64,000 bases of DNA from Mycolicibacterium novocastrense (GTDB taxonomy: Bacteria > Actinomycetota > Actinomycetes > Mycobacteriales > Mycobacteriaceae), in the NCBI RefSeq assembly GCF_001570485.1, contig NZ_BCTA01000036.1, positions 496,001-560,000 of the forward strand, in the 5' to 3' direction. Shown in pieces: positions 52,963 through 62,710 of the stretch; within the stretch, counting starts at the first letter, position 1, and every line of letters starts with the position of its first letter. The notes under the pieces were generated by a model. The model saw only the letters and a list, made by a program, of their open reading frames with translations, was not told the DNA's origin and did no database searches. The translations under genes and the position numbers were made by a program.

Positions 52963-55641
52963 ATGACCCAACTGCAGGACACCGCGACATACTCTGTCGC
53001 ACTGTCTTTCGAGGACGGCGTCACGCGCTTCGTCAGGTGTCGCCCCGACCAGACCGTCGCCGATGCCTCCTACCGTCAACGCATCAACATCCCGCTGGAC
53101 TGCCGCGACGGCGCGTGCGGCACCTGCAAGGCCCTGTGCGAATCCGGCCGCTATGACGGCGGAACCTATATCGACGACGCACTTTCCGCCGACGAGGCCG
53201 CCGCCGGTTTCGTCCTGCCCTGCAGCATGCGCCCGCGCTCCGACCTGGTCCTGCAGATCGCGGGCACCTCGGATTCGGCCAAAACCCAAGCCGCTTCCTA
53301 CACGGGCACACTTACTGTGCTGGAGCGTCTTTCGACCACCACGGTCAAGATCGGCATCGAGATCCCCAACCGTGCCGAGTTGGCGTTCCTGCCGGGTCAG
53401 TACGTCAACATCGCGGTACCCGGCACCGACCAGACGCGCTCATACTCGTTCTCCAACGCACCCGACGACGACTTGCTCACCTTCTTGATCAAGCTCACGC
53501 CGGGTGGGACGATGTCGGACTATCTGGCCGACCGCGCGGCTGTCGGTGACCGCATCACATTCGCCGGACCCAACGGGTCGTTCTTTCTGCGCGAAGCCGA
53601 TCGTCCCGTGCTGCTGCTCGCCGGCGGAACCGGTGTGGCGCCGATCCTGTCCATGCTGCGCACCATGCGCGCGGCGGGCAGCGTCCGGCCGGTGCACCTC
53701 ATCTACGGTGTCAGCACCGACGAAGACCTCACCGCGCTCGACGAGATCACTGAAACCGGTTCGACGCTGGCCAATTTCACGTGGGACTACTGTGTCGCCG
53801 ATCCCGCCAGCACCGCACCCAACAAGGGCCCCGACCGTGCCTACGTCACCAGCCTGATCGAACCCGACCACCTCAACGGCGGCGATCTGGCCATCTATCT
53901 GTGTGGTCCACCGCCGATGGTCGAAGCGGTGCGCAGCCATCTGGCCGGGTCCGGCATCGAGCCCACCGGGTTCTACTACGAGAAGTTCGGGTTGGCCAAA
54001 GCCGCGGCCGCCGTCACCGCGACGGCACAGCCGGCCCGCGACACGGCCCCTGACTCGGTGGTGGACGAGATCCTGCCCGTACCCGACGCCCGCGCGGTGA
54101 CCGGTCAGACGATGTTGCCTGCCACCACGTTCGCCGCCGCGGCCGGCACCGCCGCTCACGACGACTCCGTCGTGATCCGCAGTCTCACAGGACAATTGAT
54201 GGCGCCCGGCGGCGGCGGTGGTGAGACGCGACCGATCGACACGGACGACGGACGCCTGCTGCCGTGTGGCGCACGCAGCGTCGTCGGACAGACCGTTCTG
54301 CCGCGCGTCGAAGCCTGCACGAGGCCCGACACCCCCACCGGGGCCACTGCCCCGATCGTCGCCGACGATGGTTACCAGATCGGCGAGGAGCATCCCGAGG
54401 TGCGCGAGTCCGACGCCTTGTTCGAGGCGCGTTCGGCGCTCGAGCTGGGCGCACTGGAGCTGACGATCGGACGTCTGTCGAGCCGGCAGTTGGCCGGCTA
54501 CCGCCTTCTCGCGGAGGCGACGCTGCCGTACGTCGACGGTGAGAGCTTCGTCGACGCCGCGCAGTACACCGAGACCAACGCGGCCTTCCACGATTATCTC
54601 TTCGCCCTGACCGGCAATGCGTACCTGCTCCAGGCCTATCAGGCGCTCGATGTCAAGGGCCGGATGAGCGATGTGCTGCGCAACGCGACGTGGTGTGACC
54701 CCCGCTGCGCCACCGACCACGTCGACATCGTCGCGGCGTTCGAATCCGGTGACCGCGAGGCGGCGCGCACCTTGATCACGGCTCACGCGGCGCGGTCCAA
54801 GCAGACGATGCGCCGCGCCATGGCCGAGGCCGCCCAAGCATCCACGCCGGCGTTAATCACCCCCGGCCGCTTCACAGGCAAGGTGGTGGTGATCACCGGA
54901 GCCGCGCAGGGCATCGGTGAGCGCACGGCCCGCCGCATCCACGCCGAAGGCGGCACCGTGGTCCTGGCGGACCGCTGCGAGCTGGTCAAGGAGCTCGCCG
55001 ATGAGCTTGCGCCACAGGGCTCCCCGGCCATCGCGGTCACCGCCGACCTCGAACACAGCGAGGGCGCCGACACCATGATCGAACAAGCGATCGCCTCGTT
55101 CGGCCGCGTCGACGTGTTGATCAACAACGTCGGAGGCGCGATCAACTTCAAGCCGTTCACCGAGTTCAGCGCGGCCGAGATCCGCGCGGAGATCGACCGG
55201 TCACTGATGACGACGCTGTACTCCTGCCGTGCCGCGCTGCCCGCGATGGTCAGACAAGGCCGCGGCGTCATCGTCAACATCTCCTCCGCCGCAACCCGCG
55301 GTGTGCACCGCATCCCGTACTCGGCGGCCAAGGGCGGCATCAACGCGATCACCGCGTCACTGGCGATGGAATACGCCGAGCGCGGCATCCGGGTCGTGGC
55401 CACCGCGCCGGGCGGCACCGCGGCGCCACCGCGGCGGATCTCGCGCGGTACGCCCGATCCGGAAACCGCGGCGCAGCAAGCGTGGTTCGACGCGCACATC
55501 GAGCAGACGGTCGAATCCTCGTTGCTCAAGCGCTACGGCACACTCGACGAACAGGCCGCAGCCATCTGCTTCCTGGCATCCGACGAGGCGTCCTACATCA
55601 CCGGCACCGTCCTGCCCGTCGCCGGTGGTGATCAGGGCTAG
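52963..55641 (+). CDS. benCD: BenC-FCD-BenD fusion: dioxygenase reductase joined to diol dehydrogenase
   Basis: An 892-residue, three-part protein. Residues 1-345 are BenC: a plant-type 2Fe-2S domain (Cys47, 52, 55, 87), an FAD domain (RSYSFSNAP, 159-167) and an NAD domain (GGTGVAP, CGPPPMV). Residues about 370-470 are a linker with three similar segments. Residues about 480-620 match an FCD domain of GntR regulators, with His543, His586, His608 and Asn539 where an Asp ligand is usual. Residues 635-892 are BenD, an SDR with TGAAQGIG (645-652) and Tyr786/Lys790, which oxidises the diol to catechol. Usually benC and benD are separate genes. Confidence 0.92.
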   Translation: MTQLQDTATYSVALSFEDGVTRFVRCRPDQTVADASYRQRINIPLDCRDGACGTCKALCESGRYDGGTYIDDALSADEAAAGFVLPCSMRPRSDLVLQIAGTSDSAKTQAASYTGTLTVLERLSTTTVKIGIEIPNRAELAFLPGQYVNIAVPGTDQTRSYSFSNAPDDDLLTFLIKLTPGGTMSDYLADRAAVGDRITFAGPNGSFFLREADRPVLLLAGGTGVAPILSMLRTMRAAGSVRPVHLIYGVSTDEDLTALDEITETGSTLANFTWDYCVADPASTAPNKGPDRAYVTSLIEPDHLNGGDLAIYLCGPPPMVEAVRSHLAGSGIEPTGFYYEKFGLAKAAAAVTATAQPARDTAPDSVVDEILPVPDARAVTGQTMLPATTFAAAAGTAAHDDSVVIRSLTGQLMAPGGGGGETRPIDTDDGRLLPCGARSVVGQTVLPRVEACTRPDTPTGATAPIVADDGYQIGEEHPEVRESDALFEARSALELGALELTIGRLSSRQLAGYRLLAEATLPYVDGESFVDAAQYTETNAAFHDYLFALTGNAYLLQAYQALDVKGRMSDVLRNATWCDPRCATDHVDIVAAFESGDREAARTLITAHAARSKQTMRRAMAEAAQASTPALITPGRFTGKVVVITGAAQGIGERTARRIHAEGGTVVLADRCELVKELADELAPQGSPAIAVTADLEHSEGADTMIEQAIASFGRVDVLINNVGGAINFKPFTEFSAAEIRAEIDRSLMTTLYSCRAALPAMVRQGRGVIVNISSAATRGVHRIPYSAAKGGINAITASLAMEYAERGIRVVATAPGGTAAPPRRISRGTPDPETAAQQAWFDAHIEQTVESSLLKRYGTLDEQAAAICFLASDEASYITGTVLPVAGGDQG

Positions 55642-58341
55642 ATGCCCGGCGCCGGTCGAGCCAAAGCACCGAAGTCGACGACGCGCGCCTCTACGATGGC
55701 GGACGTGCCCATGGCGCCAGCCCCTTTCGTCGGTCGCGTCGGCGACCTCGACGAGTTGGTCTCGCGTGTCGCGGCCACCGCTACCGGCGGGCTCGAGATC
55801 CTCGCTGTCACCGGTGAGTCCGGGATAGGCAAGACCGCATTGCTACGCCGACTCGCCGATCAGCTGCCCGGCTCGCGCTGGGCGACCGCGCTGGCATGGG
55901 AAAACAGCCGCGACGGAGCCGTCATCACACAGCTGCTGCAGCAACCCGCTTCGCGCCAGCCGGCCGACGCCGCACGACAGATGGCCGAAGCCGTCGGCAC
56001 AGAACAGCCGACATTGTTGGTCATCGACGACGCACAACACATGGATTCGGTTTCCTGGCAGGCCATCTCGACAATGGCCCTCCATCATCGCGCACTGCCG
56101 GCTCTCGTCGCGGTGGTCTTCGATCGCGTCCCGCAAGCGATCGACGACATGATCACGGGCGAATTCAACGTGACCGGTCTGCCCCGTCACGACGTCGCCG
56201 CGCTGGCTACCGCGCACGGCCGAATCCTGCATCCCTCGATGGTCGATCGGCTCGTGCATCACACGGGCGGCAACCCGCGCCACCTCCGCGCACTGCTCGA
56301 CGAAGTTCCCCCGCAGACATGGACGCGGTTCGACGCCCGGCTGCCCGCGCCGCGGGCCGTCGCGCGGGACGTCGCCGCCAGGCTGTCGGACGCCGGGCCC
56401 GACGGCGCCGCGCTCGCCGTCGCCCTCACCATCCTCGGCGAGCACGCGAACCTGACCGACGCCGCCCGACTGGCCGGTTCGGCCGAGCCGCTGGCAGCGG
56501 TGGAGGCCGCCACCCGAGCCGGACTGCTGTGCGACGACGACCCCTTCGAGCCACGGATACGCGATGCGATGACCGCCGCCGCGATCATCGACAGTTACGG
56601 TCCGCAGGCCACCGCCGCAGCGCACCGACGTGCCGCCGACATCGTGGAGGACCCGGTCGCGCGGCTGCGGCATCGCGTGGCCGCCACCCCCGTACGTGAT
56701 CCGGCACTGGCCGACGAGGTCGACCGCCTGGCGCGTGCCCGCGGCGCGGACGGCGCCTGGAGCCAGGCCGCCGGCCTGTTCCGCGACGCCAGCCGACTGA
56801 CCGACGATCCCCTGCTGCGCGACGATCGGCTGACCCGTTCGGTCGACGCGCTGGTGGCCGCCGGCGACTGTGTGGGTGCCGCCTCGCTGGTACCCGCTGT
56901 GGAGAACCTGCGCGAAACGCCCTTGCGCAACGCGACTTTGGCATATCTTGCCATCCTGCGCGGGCGCGCCACGGAGGCCGAGATCCGGTTGAGCCGCGCG
57001 TGGGACATCGTCAACATCGATCGTGAGCCGGACACCGCGGCGTTCATCGCGCAACGGCACGTACTGCACGCCCTCGTGCTCGGCCACGGCGACCAGCTCG
57101 TGCAGTGGGCCGACCGCGCCTTCGAACTGGCCGACCCCGATTCGCCGGCGGCCATCGAGGCCGCGGCGATTCGCGGATTGGGGCTGCTGGCCGCCGGTCA
57201 CCCGAAGCGCGCCGCGGCAGCCTACGACGACCTGCACACGCGTGTCCGCCACGGCCCGCAGGCCCAGCGCGTCATCATGGGCCGAGGGTGGGTGCAGCTG
57301 ATGCGCGACGATGTCGAGGCCGCCCGCACCAGCCTGGAAAGCGCTTGTGCCGCAGCCGAACTCGGGGGTTCTACCCGAATCACGTTGTGGTCCTATGCCT
57401 GGCTGGCCCGTACCCAGTTCGTGATGGGCGAGTGGGACAACGCCCTGCGCAGCGTCGAGCACGGTCGCCGCCTGGCCGCATCGAGCGGGATCGTGTTGAT
57501 CACACCGCTGCTGGAGTGGACTGCGGGACAGATCGCCGCTCTTCGGGGCGATTGGGACGCCGCCGATGAGGCAGCCAACAGCGCCTCCGACGGTCCCGAC
57601 GAGTACGCGATGATGCGGATTCCCGGTGCGTTGCTTCGGGCTCATATCGCCGAGGCCCGCGCCGACTACGCCGCGGTACGGCGGGCGCTGGAACCGTTGC
57701 GGCGTATCGCCGCCGGCACCTCACTGCAGGAGCCGGGGTACTGGCCATGGGTGGACAGCCTGGCCAACGCGATGGTCCTCGACGGTGACCTGGAGGCTGC
57801 CGACGCGTTCCTGCGGCCCCACGAGCAGCGCGCCGGATCCCGGGGGCATCGCAGCGCCCAGGCCCGGCTGGGCGCGGTCCGGGGCCGCCTGTTGGGCGCG
57901 TCGGGGGATATCGCGGAGGCACACCGGGTTTTCGAGCAATCCCTGGCGCTGCTGGACGGCCTGCCGCTGCGTTACGACACGGCGCGCATAGGCTTCGCCC
58001 ATGGCCAGACCTTGCGGCGGGCGGGCAAGCGGCGCGAGGCGGATGCGGCGATCGGCGCCGCCCGCACGCTGTTCGCCGGGCTCGGCGCCCAGACGTATGT
58101 GGCGCGCTGTGAGCGCGAGCTCAAGGCAGGCGGATTCAACCAGACCCGGGACGGCCGCGAGGCGGTCGACCTGACCCCGCAGGAAGAAGCGGTGACGACG
58201 CTTGTCGCCAAGGGACTTTCGAATCGCGAGGTAGCCGCCGAACTGTATGTGTCACCGAAGACGGTGCAATATCACCTGACCCGCATCTATACCAAGCTCG
58301 GCGTGCGGTCCCGCTCGGAGCTGGCGGCGCTGCGGCGCTGA
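55642..58341 (+). CDS. benR: LuxR-family ATPase regulator (LAL type, BenR-like)
   Basis: An 899-residue large ATP-binding LuxR regulator. Walker A GESGIGKT is at about residues 57-64, Walker B LLVIDDAQ near 126, a central helical repeat region follows, and the C-terminal LuxR helix-turn-helix ([31 protein letters not shown]) covers about 843-899. From memory a LuxR-type BenR controls the ben operon in Corynebacterium. ATG 55642 directly follows the benCD TAG, though ATG 55696 is also possible. Its 3' end overlaps pcaJ by 55 bp. Confidence 0.9.
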   Translation: MPGAGRAKAPKSTTRASTMADVPMAPAPFVGRVGDLDELVSRVAATATGGLEILAVTGESGIGKTALLRRLADQLPGSRWATALAWENSRDGAVITQLLQQPASRQPADAARQMAEAVGTEQPTLLVIDDAQHMDSVSWQAISTMALHHRALPALVAVVFDRVPQAIDDMITGEFNVTGLPRHDVAALATAHGRILHPSMVDRLVHHTGGNPRHLRALLDEVPPQTWTRFDARLPAPRAVARDVAARLSDAGPDGAALAVALTILGEHANLTDAARLAGSAEPLAAVEAATRAGLLCDDDPFEPRIRDAMTAAAIIDSYGPQATAAAHRRAADIVEDPVARLRHRVAATPVRDPALADEVDRLARARGADGAWSQAAGLFRDASRLTDDPLLRDDRLTRSVDALVAAGDCVGAASLVPAVENLRETPLRNATLAYLAILRGRATEAEIRLSRAWDIVNIDREPDTAAFIAQRHVLHALVLGHGDQLVQWADRAFELADPDSPAAIEAAAIRGLGLLAAGHPKRAAAAYDDLHTRVRHGPQAQRVIMGRGWVQLMRDDVEAARTSLESACAAAELGGSTRITLWSYAWLARTQFVMGEWDNALRSVEHGRRLAASSGIVLITPLLEWTAGQIAALRGDWDAADEAANSASDGPDEYAMMRIPGALLRAHIAEARADYAAVRRALEPLRRIAAGTSLQEPGYWPWVDSLANAMVLDGDLEAADAFLRPHEQRAGSRGHRSAQARLGAVRGRLLGASGDIAEAHRVFEQSLALLDGLPLRYDTARIGFAHGQTLRRAGKRREADAAIGAARTLFAGLGAQTYVARCERELKAGGFNQTRDGREAVDLTPQEEAVTTLVAKGLSNREVAAELYVSPKTVQYHLTRIYTKLGVRSRSELAALRR

Positions 58342-58973
58342 CGGCGGTCGACGACCGGCGCGGCGGTGCTTGCGACGACGCGTTCGAAGTCGACGCCGGG
58401 CGCCAGTTCCACGACGTCGAAACCGCTTCCGGTGACATCGAAGGCCCCCAGATCGGTGATCACGCGGCTCACGACGGCCTTGCCGGTCAGCGGCAGATCG
58501 CACACCGGCACCAGCTTGGGCGCTCCGGATTTGGCGACATGGTCCATGAGGACGATGACGCGCCCCGCGCCGTTGACGAGATCCATTGCGCCGCCGATGC
58601 CCTTCACCATCGAGCCGGGCACCATCCAGTTCGCGAGGTCGCCGTTGGCCGCGACCTGCATGCCACCGAGAACGGCGACGTCGACGTGGCCGCCGCGGAT
58701 CATCGCGAAGCTGGTGGACGAGTCGAAGAACGACGCTCCCGCGACGATGGACACGGTCTGCTTCCCGGCGTTCACCAGGTCGGGATCCACCTCGTCCTCG
58801 TAGGGGAACGGTCCGACGCCGAGAATGCCGTTCTCGGCGTGCAGGGTGACGTCGGAACCCTCGGGCAGATGGTCGGGTATCAGCGTGGGCAGCCCGATGC
58901 CGAGGTTGACGTAATCTCCGTCGCGGAGTTCGCGTGCGGCCCGGGCGGCCATCTCGGTGCGGGTCCAGCTCAT
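58287..58973 (-). CDS. pcaJ: 3-oxoadipate CoA-transferase, subunit B
   Basis: A 228-residue beta subunit of the family I CoA-transferase that makes 3-oxoadipyl-CoA from 3-oxoadipate and succinyl-CoA. The catalytic Glu47 is in [38 protein letters not shown] and [18 protein letters not shown] are family marks. The last 55 bp overlap the convergent benR end; the C-terminal tail there ([19 protein letters not shown]) is not conserved. Overlaps pcaI as ATGA. Confidence 0.94.
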   Translation of the reverse strand: MSWTRTEMAARAARELRDGDYVNLGIGLPTLIPDHLPEGSDVTLHAENGILGVGPFPYEDEVDPDLVNAGKQTVSIVAGASFFDSSTSFAMIRGGHVDVAVLGGMQVAANGDLANWMVPGSMVKGIGGAMDLVNGAGRVIVLMDHVAKSGAPKLVPVCDLPLTGKAVVSRVITDLGAFDVTGSGFDVVELAPGVDFERVVASTAAPVVDRRQRRSAASSERDRTPSLV

Positions 58974-59755
58974 GCGAATGCCTCCTGCGGTCTGCGGGGT
59001 CGGGTCGTGCGCTTCTCGATTCCCTTGCGGGCGGCCTGATCCGGGGTGAGCTCGACGACGCGTTGTACGAAGATTCCGGGCAGGTGGATGGCGTCGGGAC
59101 CCAGGTCGCCGACCTCGACGACACGTTCAGCCTCGACCACCGTGGTGCGCCCGGCCATGGCCGCAGCCGGATTGAAATTGCGTGCGGCGGCGTGGAACAC
59201 ACAGTTGCCCGCCCGGTCGGCGACGGACGCGCGCACCAGCGCGTAGTCGGTCACGATCGACTCTTCGAGCAGCATCTGCCGGCCGTTGAAGGTGCGGACC
59301 TCCTTGGGCGGCGAGGCCAGTGCCACGCTGCCGTCGGGGTGGTACCGCCACGGCAGGCCGCCCTCGGCGACCAACGTGCCCACCCCGGTGGGGGTGAAGA
59401 ACGCGCCGATGCCACTTCCTCCCGCGCGCAGGCGTTCGGCGAGGGTGCCCTGGGGGGTCAGTTCGACGGTCACCTCCCCCGCCAGGTACTGGCGGGCGAA
59501 CTCCTTGTTCTCGCCGACGTAGGAGGCGATCACCCGGTTGATCCGCCGGGCCTCCAACAGCAGGCCCAGCCCGCCGCCGTCGACACCGCAGTTGTTGCTC
59601 ACGATGGTCAGATCGTCGGCACCCTGCTCCAGCAGGGCCTCGATGAGGAACCACGGGATGCCGGCCAGGCCGAACCCGCCGACGGCGAGGCTGGCGCCGG
59701 ACGCGATGTCGGCGACGGCCTCGGCCGGTGAGCCGACCACTTTGTCGAGTGTCAT
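58970..59755 (-). CDS. pcaI: 3-oxoadipate CoA-transferase, subunit A
   Basis: A 261-residue alpha subunit partnering PcaJ. The N-terminal [20 protein letters not shown] and [35 protein letters not shown] are diagnostic of CoA-transferase subunit A. ATG 59753-59755 overlaps the pcaD stop as ATGA. The order pcaD-pcaI-pcaJ puts the lactonase first. It could also act on acetoacetate, but the catechol context favours 3-oxoadipate. Confidence 0.94.
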   Translation of the reverse strand: MTLDKVVGSPAEAVADIASGASLAVGGFGLAGIPWFLIEALLEQGADDLTIVSNNCGVDGGGLGLLLEARRINRVIASYVGENKEFARQYLAGEVTVELTPQGTLAERLRAGGSGIGAFFTPTGVGTLVAEGGLPWRYHPDGSVALASPPKEVRTFNGRQMLLEESIVTDYALVRASVADRAGNCVFHAAARNFNPAAAMAGRTTVVEAERVVEVGDLGPDAIHLPGIFVQRVVELTPDQAARKGIEKRTTRPRRPQEAFA

Positions 59756-60522
59756 TGTCGCTCCAGGTGTTCGATGAGGGCGGGGGTGATGGCGTGGGGC
59801 TTCTCCGCGTTGGCGAGATGGGCGGCGCCCTCGATCACCAGTAGCTTCGAATCCGCGATACCGGCGGCGATCTCTTCGAGCTTGGCCGGCGGGGTCGCGG
59901 GGTCGTCGGCCCCGGCGATCACCAGGGTGGGTGCGCTGATGGACGAAAGGGCTTGTCGCAGATCGAGTTCGGCGATGGCTTCACAGCAGGCCGCGTAACC
60001 CTCGGCCGGGGTCGCGGCAACCATGTCTTCGTGCACGGTGCGCACCTCGGGGTGCGCGTCGAGGTAGGAAGGGGTGAACCACCGCGCGACGACGGCGGAT
60101 GCGACCGAGGCGGAGCCCTGCGCGCGCACGGCCGCTGCCCGCTCCGTCCAGGCACTCGGCGGCGGAAGTTGGGCGCCGGTGCACAGCAGCGCCATCCGGT
60201 TCACGCGTTCGGGGTGGCGCTGCGCCAGGCGCATGGCTGTCATTCCGCCGAGCGACAACCCGACCAGGTGGGCGCGCGCGACGTCGAGGCGGTCGAGCAG
60301 GGCAACGACGTCGTCGACCAGATCGTCGAGCGTGTAGGGGCCCGCGGGAACCGGTGACGCCCCGTGCCCTCGGGTGTCGTAGCGCACCACGCGGAAGTGC
60401 TCGTTCAGCGCCTCTATCTGGGCGTCCCACATCCGGTGCGTCGACCCCAGCGAGTTGGACAAGACGACCACCGGCCCGTCCCGGCGGCCGGTGACGGTCG
60501 CGTGAACGGTGACGGCGCTCAT
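59752..60522 (-). CDS. pcaD: 3-oxoadipate enol-lactonase
   Basis: A 256-residue alpha/beta hydrolase that opens 3-oxoadipate enol-lactone. The nucleophile is Ser90 in [39 protein letters not shown] is strongly conserved in PcaD. The acid lies in GADDPATPP and the His in [14 protein letters not shown] 60520-60522. It is the first gene of the pca unit and diverges from the LysR gene at 60656 across a 133-bp region with the shared LysR site. Confidence 0.95.
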   Translation of the reverse strand: MSAVTVHATVTGRRDGPVVVLSNSLGSTHRMWDAQIEALNEHFRVVRYDTRGHGASPVPAGPYTLDDLVDDVVALLDRLDVARAHLVGLSLGGMTAMRLAQRHPERVNRMALLCTGAQLPPPSAWTERAAAVRAQGSASVASAVVARWFTPSYLDAHPEVRTVHEDMVAATPAEGYAACCEAIAELDLRQALSSISAPTLVIAGADDPATPPAKLEEIAAGIADSKLLVIEGAAHLANAEKPHAITPALIEHLERQ

Positions 60523-60615
60523 CGGCTCGCCCCGCCCAGGTCGGCCGGCGTCACCGGCGTCTCGCAGTTCACGTCCATGTAGACGAGCGTATTGACCGTT
60601 CTCGATATTGTGAAA

Positions 60616-60641
60616 TACCTATTAAGCACTGATTGAGAGGT
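60616..60641. promoter_or_regulatory. LysR-binding site between pcaD and lysR
   Basis: ACCTATTA (60617-60624), six variable nucleotides, then TGATTGAG and GG: the same blocks as at 50905-50930. It ends 14 nt before the LysR start codon and lies about 95 nt from the pcaD start. Confidence 0.6.
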
Positions 60642-60655
60642 CTAAACTCTTAATC

Positions 60656-61552
60656 ATGGAGTTGCGTCACCTGCGGTACTTCCGCGCCGTCGCGGAGGAA
60701 CTGCACTTCGGCCGTGCCGCGGAGCGGTTGCACATCGCCCAGCCCCCGCTGTCGCAACAGATCCGACAGCTCGAGCACGAGATCGGCACCCCGTTGTTGA
60801 CGCGCACCACGCGCAGCGTGCAGTTGACCCCTGCCGGCGAGGCTTATCTGCGTCGGGTCGTCAGGATTCTCGATGCCGTCGACAGCGCCGCGAGACAGGC
60901 CCGCCGCATCGGCGAGGGAATCGAAGGGCATCTCGCGATCGGCTGCGTGGGGTCGGCCACCTATTCGTTGCTGCCGCGGTTGGTGCGCACCCTCGGGGAG
61001 GTGTTGCCCGACGTCGACGTCAGCGTGCGCGGTGAGATGTTGGCCCCCGCGCAGTTGTCGGCGTTGAAGACAGGAGAGATCGACCTCGGGCTGCTGCGCC
61101 CGCCGGTCGAGGATCCCGAGATCACCGCCGAGACGATCCGGCGCGATCGGTTGTTGATCGCGCTGCCCGCCGGCCATGAGTTCGCCGCCCGCGACGAGAT
61201 CGCGATCGCAGACCTGCGCGACGCCGACTTCATCGGCCACGCCGGTGCGGGTCGCTCCCGCATGAGCGCCCTGGTTTCGACGCTGTGTCTGCGCGCGGGG
61301 TTCAGCCCGCGGATCCGCCACGAGGTCGAGGAGACGTCGACACTGATCACCCTGGTGGCCGCCGGGCTGGGTGTCGCGGTGGTCCCGGAACCCACTGCGG
61401 CCTTGGGTGTCAGCGGTGTCGTGTACCGACCGGCATCCGGTCGGGACGCCTCCATCGAGTTGCTCGCCGCCTATCGCACCGCTGATGCCTCGCCGCTGAT
61501 CGCCAACGTGGTCGACGTCATGCGCACCGGTGCAGCGTCGACGATCGACTGA
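60656..61552 (+). CDS. LysR-family regulator, divergent from pcaDIJ
   Basis: A 298-residue LysR protein with DNA-binding domain [33 protein letters not shown], closely similar to that of the CatR-like protein at 49896 (both start MELRHLRYF and have FG.AAE.LH.AQP). The effector domain contains [13 protein letters not shown]. By position it should control pcaDIJ; the matching binding site suggests it also acts at the ben/cat promoter. Muconate or 3-oxoadipate are likely effectors, which is inferred. Confidence 0.92.
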   Translation: MELRHLRYFRAVAEELHFGRAAERLHIAQPPLSQQIRQLEHEIGTPLLTRTTRSVQLTPAGEAYLRRVVRILDAVDSAARQARRIGEGIEGHLAIGCVGSATYSLLPRLVRTLGEVLPDVDVSVRGEMLAPAQLSALKTGEIDLGLLRPPVEDPEITAETIRRDRLLIALPAGHEFAARDEIAIADLRDADFIGHAGAGRSRMSALVSTLCLRAGFSPRIRHEVEETSTLITLVAAGLGVAVVPEPTAALGVSGVVYRPASGRDASIELLAAYRTADASPLIANVVDVMRTGAASTID

Positions 61553-61585
61553 AGCAGTTCGGGATCGGTCGCACATCGGGCACTC

Positions 61586-62710
61586 TCAGCCGGCCGCCAG
61601 CTTCCACCTTCCGTCCCGCCCGACCACCAGGCCACAGAGCTCGAGATTCACCAGAGGACCCAGCACCTGACGCGCGGGCAGACCCGAGGCGACCGCGATC
61701 TCCTCGGCGGTCCGCCCGCCCCGGCGCGGAAGCGCGTCGTAGACCCGCTTTTCGATGTCACCGAGATCGTCCAACGGCGAGACCGGGCGTTCCTCGTCGG
61801 GTGCCAGTTCACCCATCCGGCCGACCAGTTCGACGACGTCCGCCGCGCGCGTGACGAGGTGTGCTCGGCCCCGCAGCAGCGCATGGCACCCCACCGACGC
61901 CGACGACGTCACCGGCCCGGGCACCGCGCACACCGGGCGACCGAGTGCCCGTGCCCACGCCGCGGTGTTGGCCGCACCGCTTCGCGCGCCGGCCTCCACC
62001 ACGACGGTCGCCCCGCTCAGCGCCGCCACCAACCGGTTACGGGTCAAGAACCGGTGGCGTGCGGGTCGCACGCCGGGCGGATACTCGCTGAGAAGCAGAC
62101 CGTGTTCGGCGATGCGCCGCAGCAGCGCCGAATGCCCTGCCGGATAGGGGACATCGACGCCGCCGGCGAGCACCGCGACGGTGACCCCCTCCACGGCCAG
62201 CGTCGCACGGTGCGCGGCGCCGTCGATGCCGTACGCGCCACCGGACACCACCGCGACGTCGCGCTCCGCCAGCCCGGTGGCCATGTCGCCGGCGACGAAT
62301 TCGCCGTACGCCGTCGCGGCCCGGGTCCCGACGACCGCGGCGGACCGGAAGGCGATCTCGTCGAGAGCCGCGGGCCCGATCGCCCACAGCACCATCGGCG
62401 CATAAGCTCGCGGCCGCAACCGGTCCGGAGCGCCCCCGAACCCGGCGAACGACAGCAGGGGCCACTCGTCGTCCTCGCTGGTGATCAGGCGGCCGCCGTA
62501 CCGCGCCAGCACCGCCAGATCACCGGCAGCGCAGTCGATGTCACGACGGGCCTCGGCGTGCCGGTTGAGTTCTTCACCTGCTTCCCCGCGCTGCACCCGC
62601 TCCGCGGCTTCCACCGCGCCCACCCGCTGCACGAGCGCCGCGAGTGCGGGGCACGGGGGTTCGACGACCCTCGAGAGATACGCCCAGGCGTGCGCGGTTC
62701 TGTCGGTCAC
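61586..62710 (-). CDS. dprA: DNA-processing protein DprA
   Basis: A 374-residue Rossmann-fold protein that binds single-stranded DNA and loads RecA. Signature segments are VVGTRAATAYGEFVAGDMATGLAERDVAVVSGGAYGIDGAAHRATL, AVLAGGVDVPYPAGHSALLRR, SEYPPGV and RNRLVAALSGATVVVEAGARSGAANTA. The C-terminal winged-helix (GRTAEEIAVASGLPARQVLGPLVNLELCGLV) is complete. It overlaps the comM-like gene upstream by 4 bp, as in M. tuberculosis Rv2896c/Rv2897c. Confidence 0.95.
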   Translation of the reverse strand: MTDRTAHAWAYLSRVVEPPCPALAALVQRVGAVEAAERVQRGEAGEELNRHAEARRDIDCAAGDLAVLARYGGRLITSEDDEWPLLSFAGFGGAPDRLRPRAYAPMVLWAIGPAALDEIAFRSAAVVGTRAATAYGEFVAGDMATGLAERDVAVVSGGAYGIDGAAHRATLAVEGVTVAVLAGGVDVPYPAGHSALLRRIAEHGLLLSEYPPGVRPARHRFLTRNRLVAALSGATVVVEAGARSGAANTAAWARALGRPVCAVPGPVTSSASVGCHALLRGRAHLVTRAADVVELVGRMGELAPDEERPVSPLDDLGDIEKRVYDALPRRGGRTAEEIAVASGLPARQVLGPLVNLELCGLVVGRDGRWKLAAG

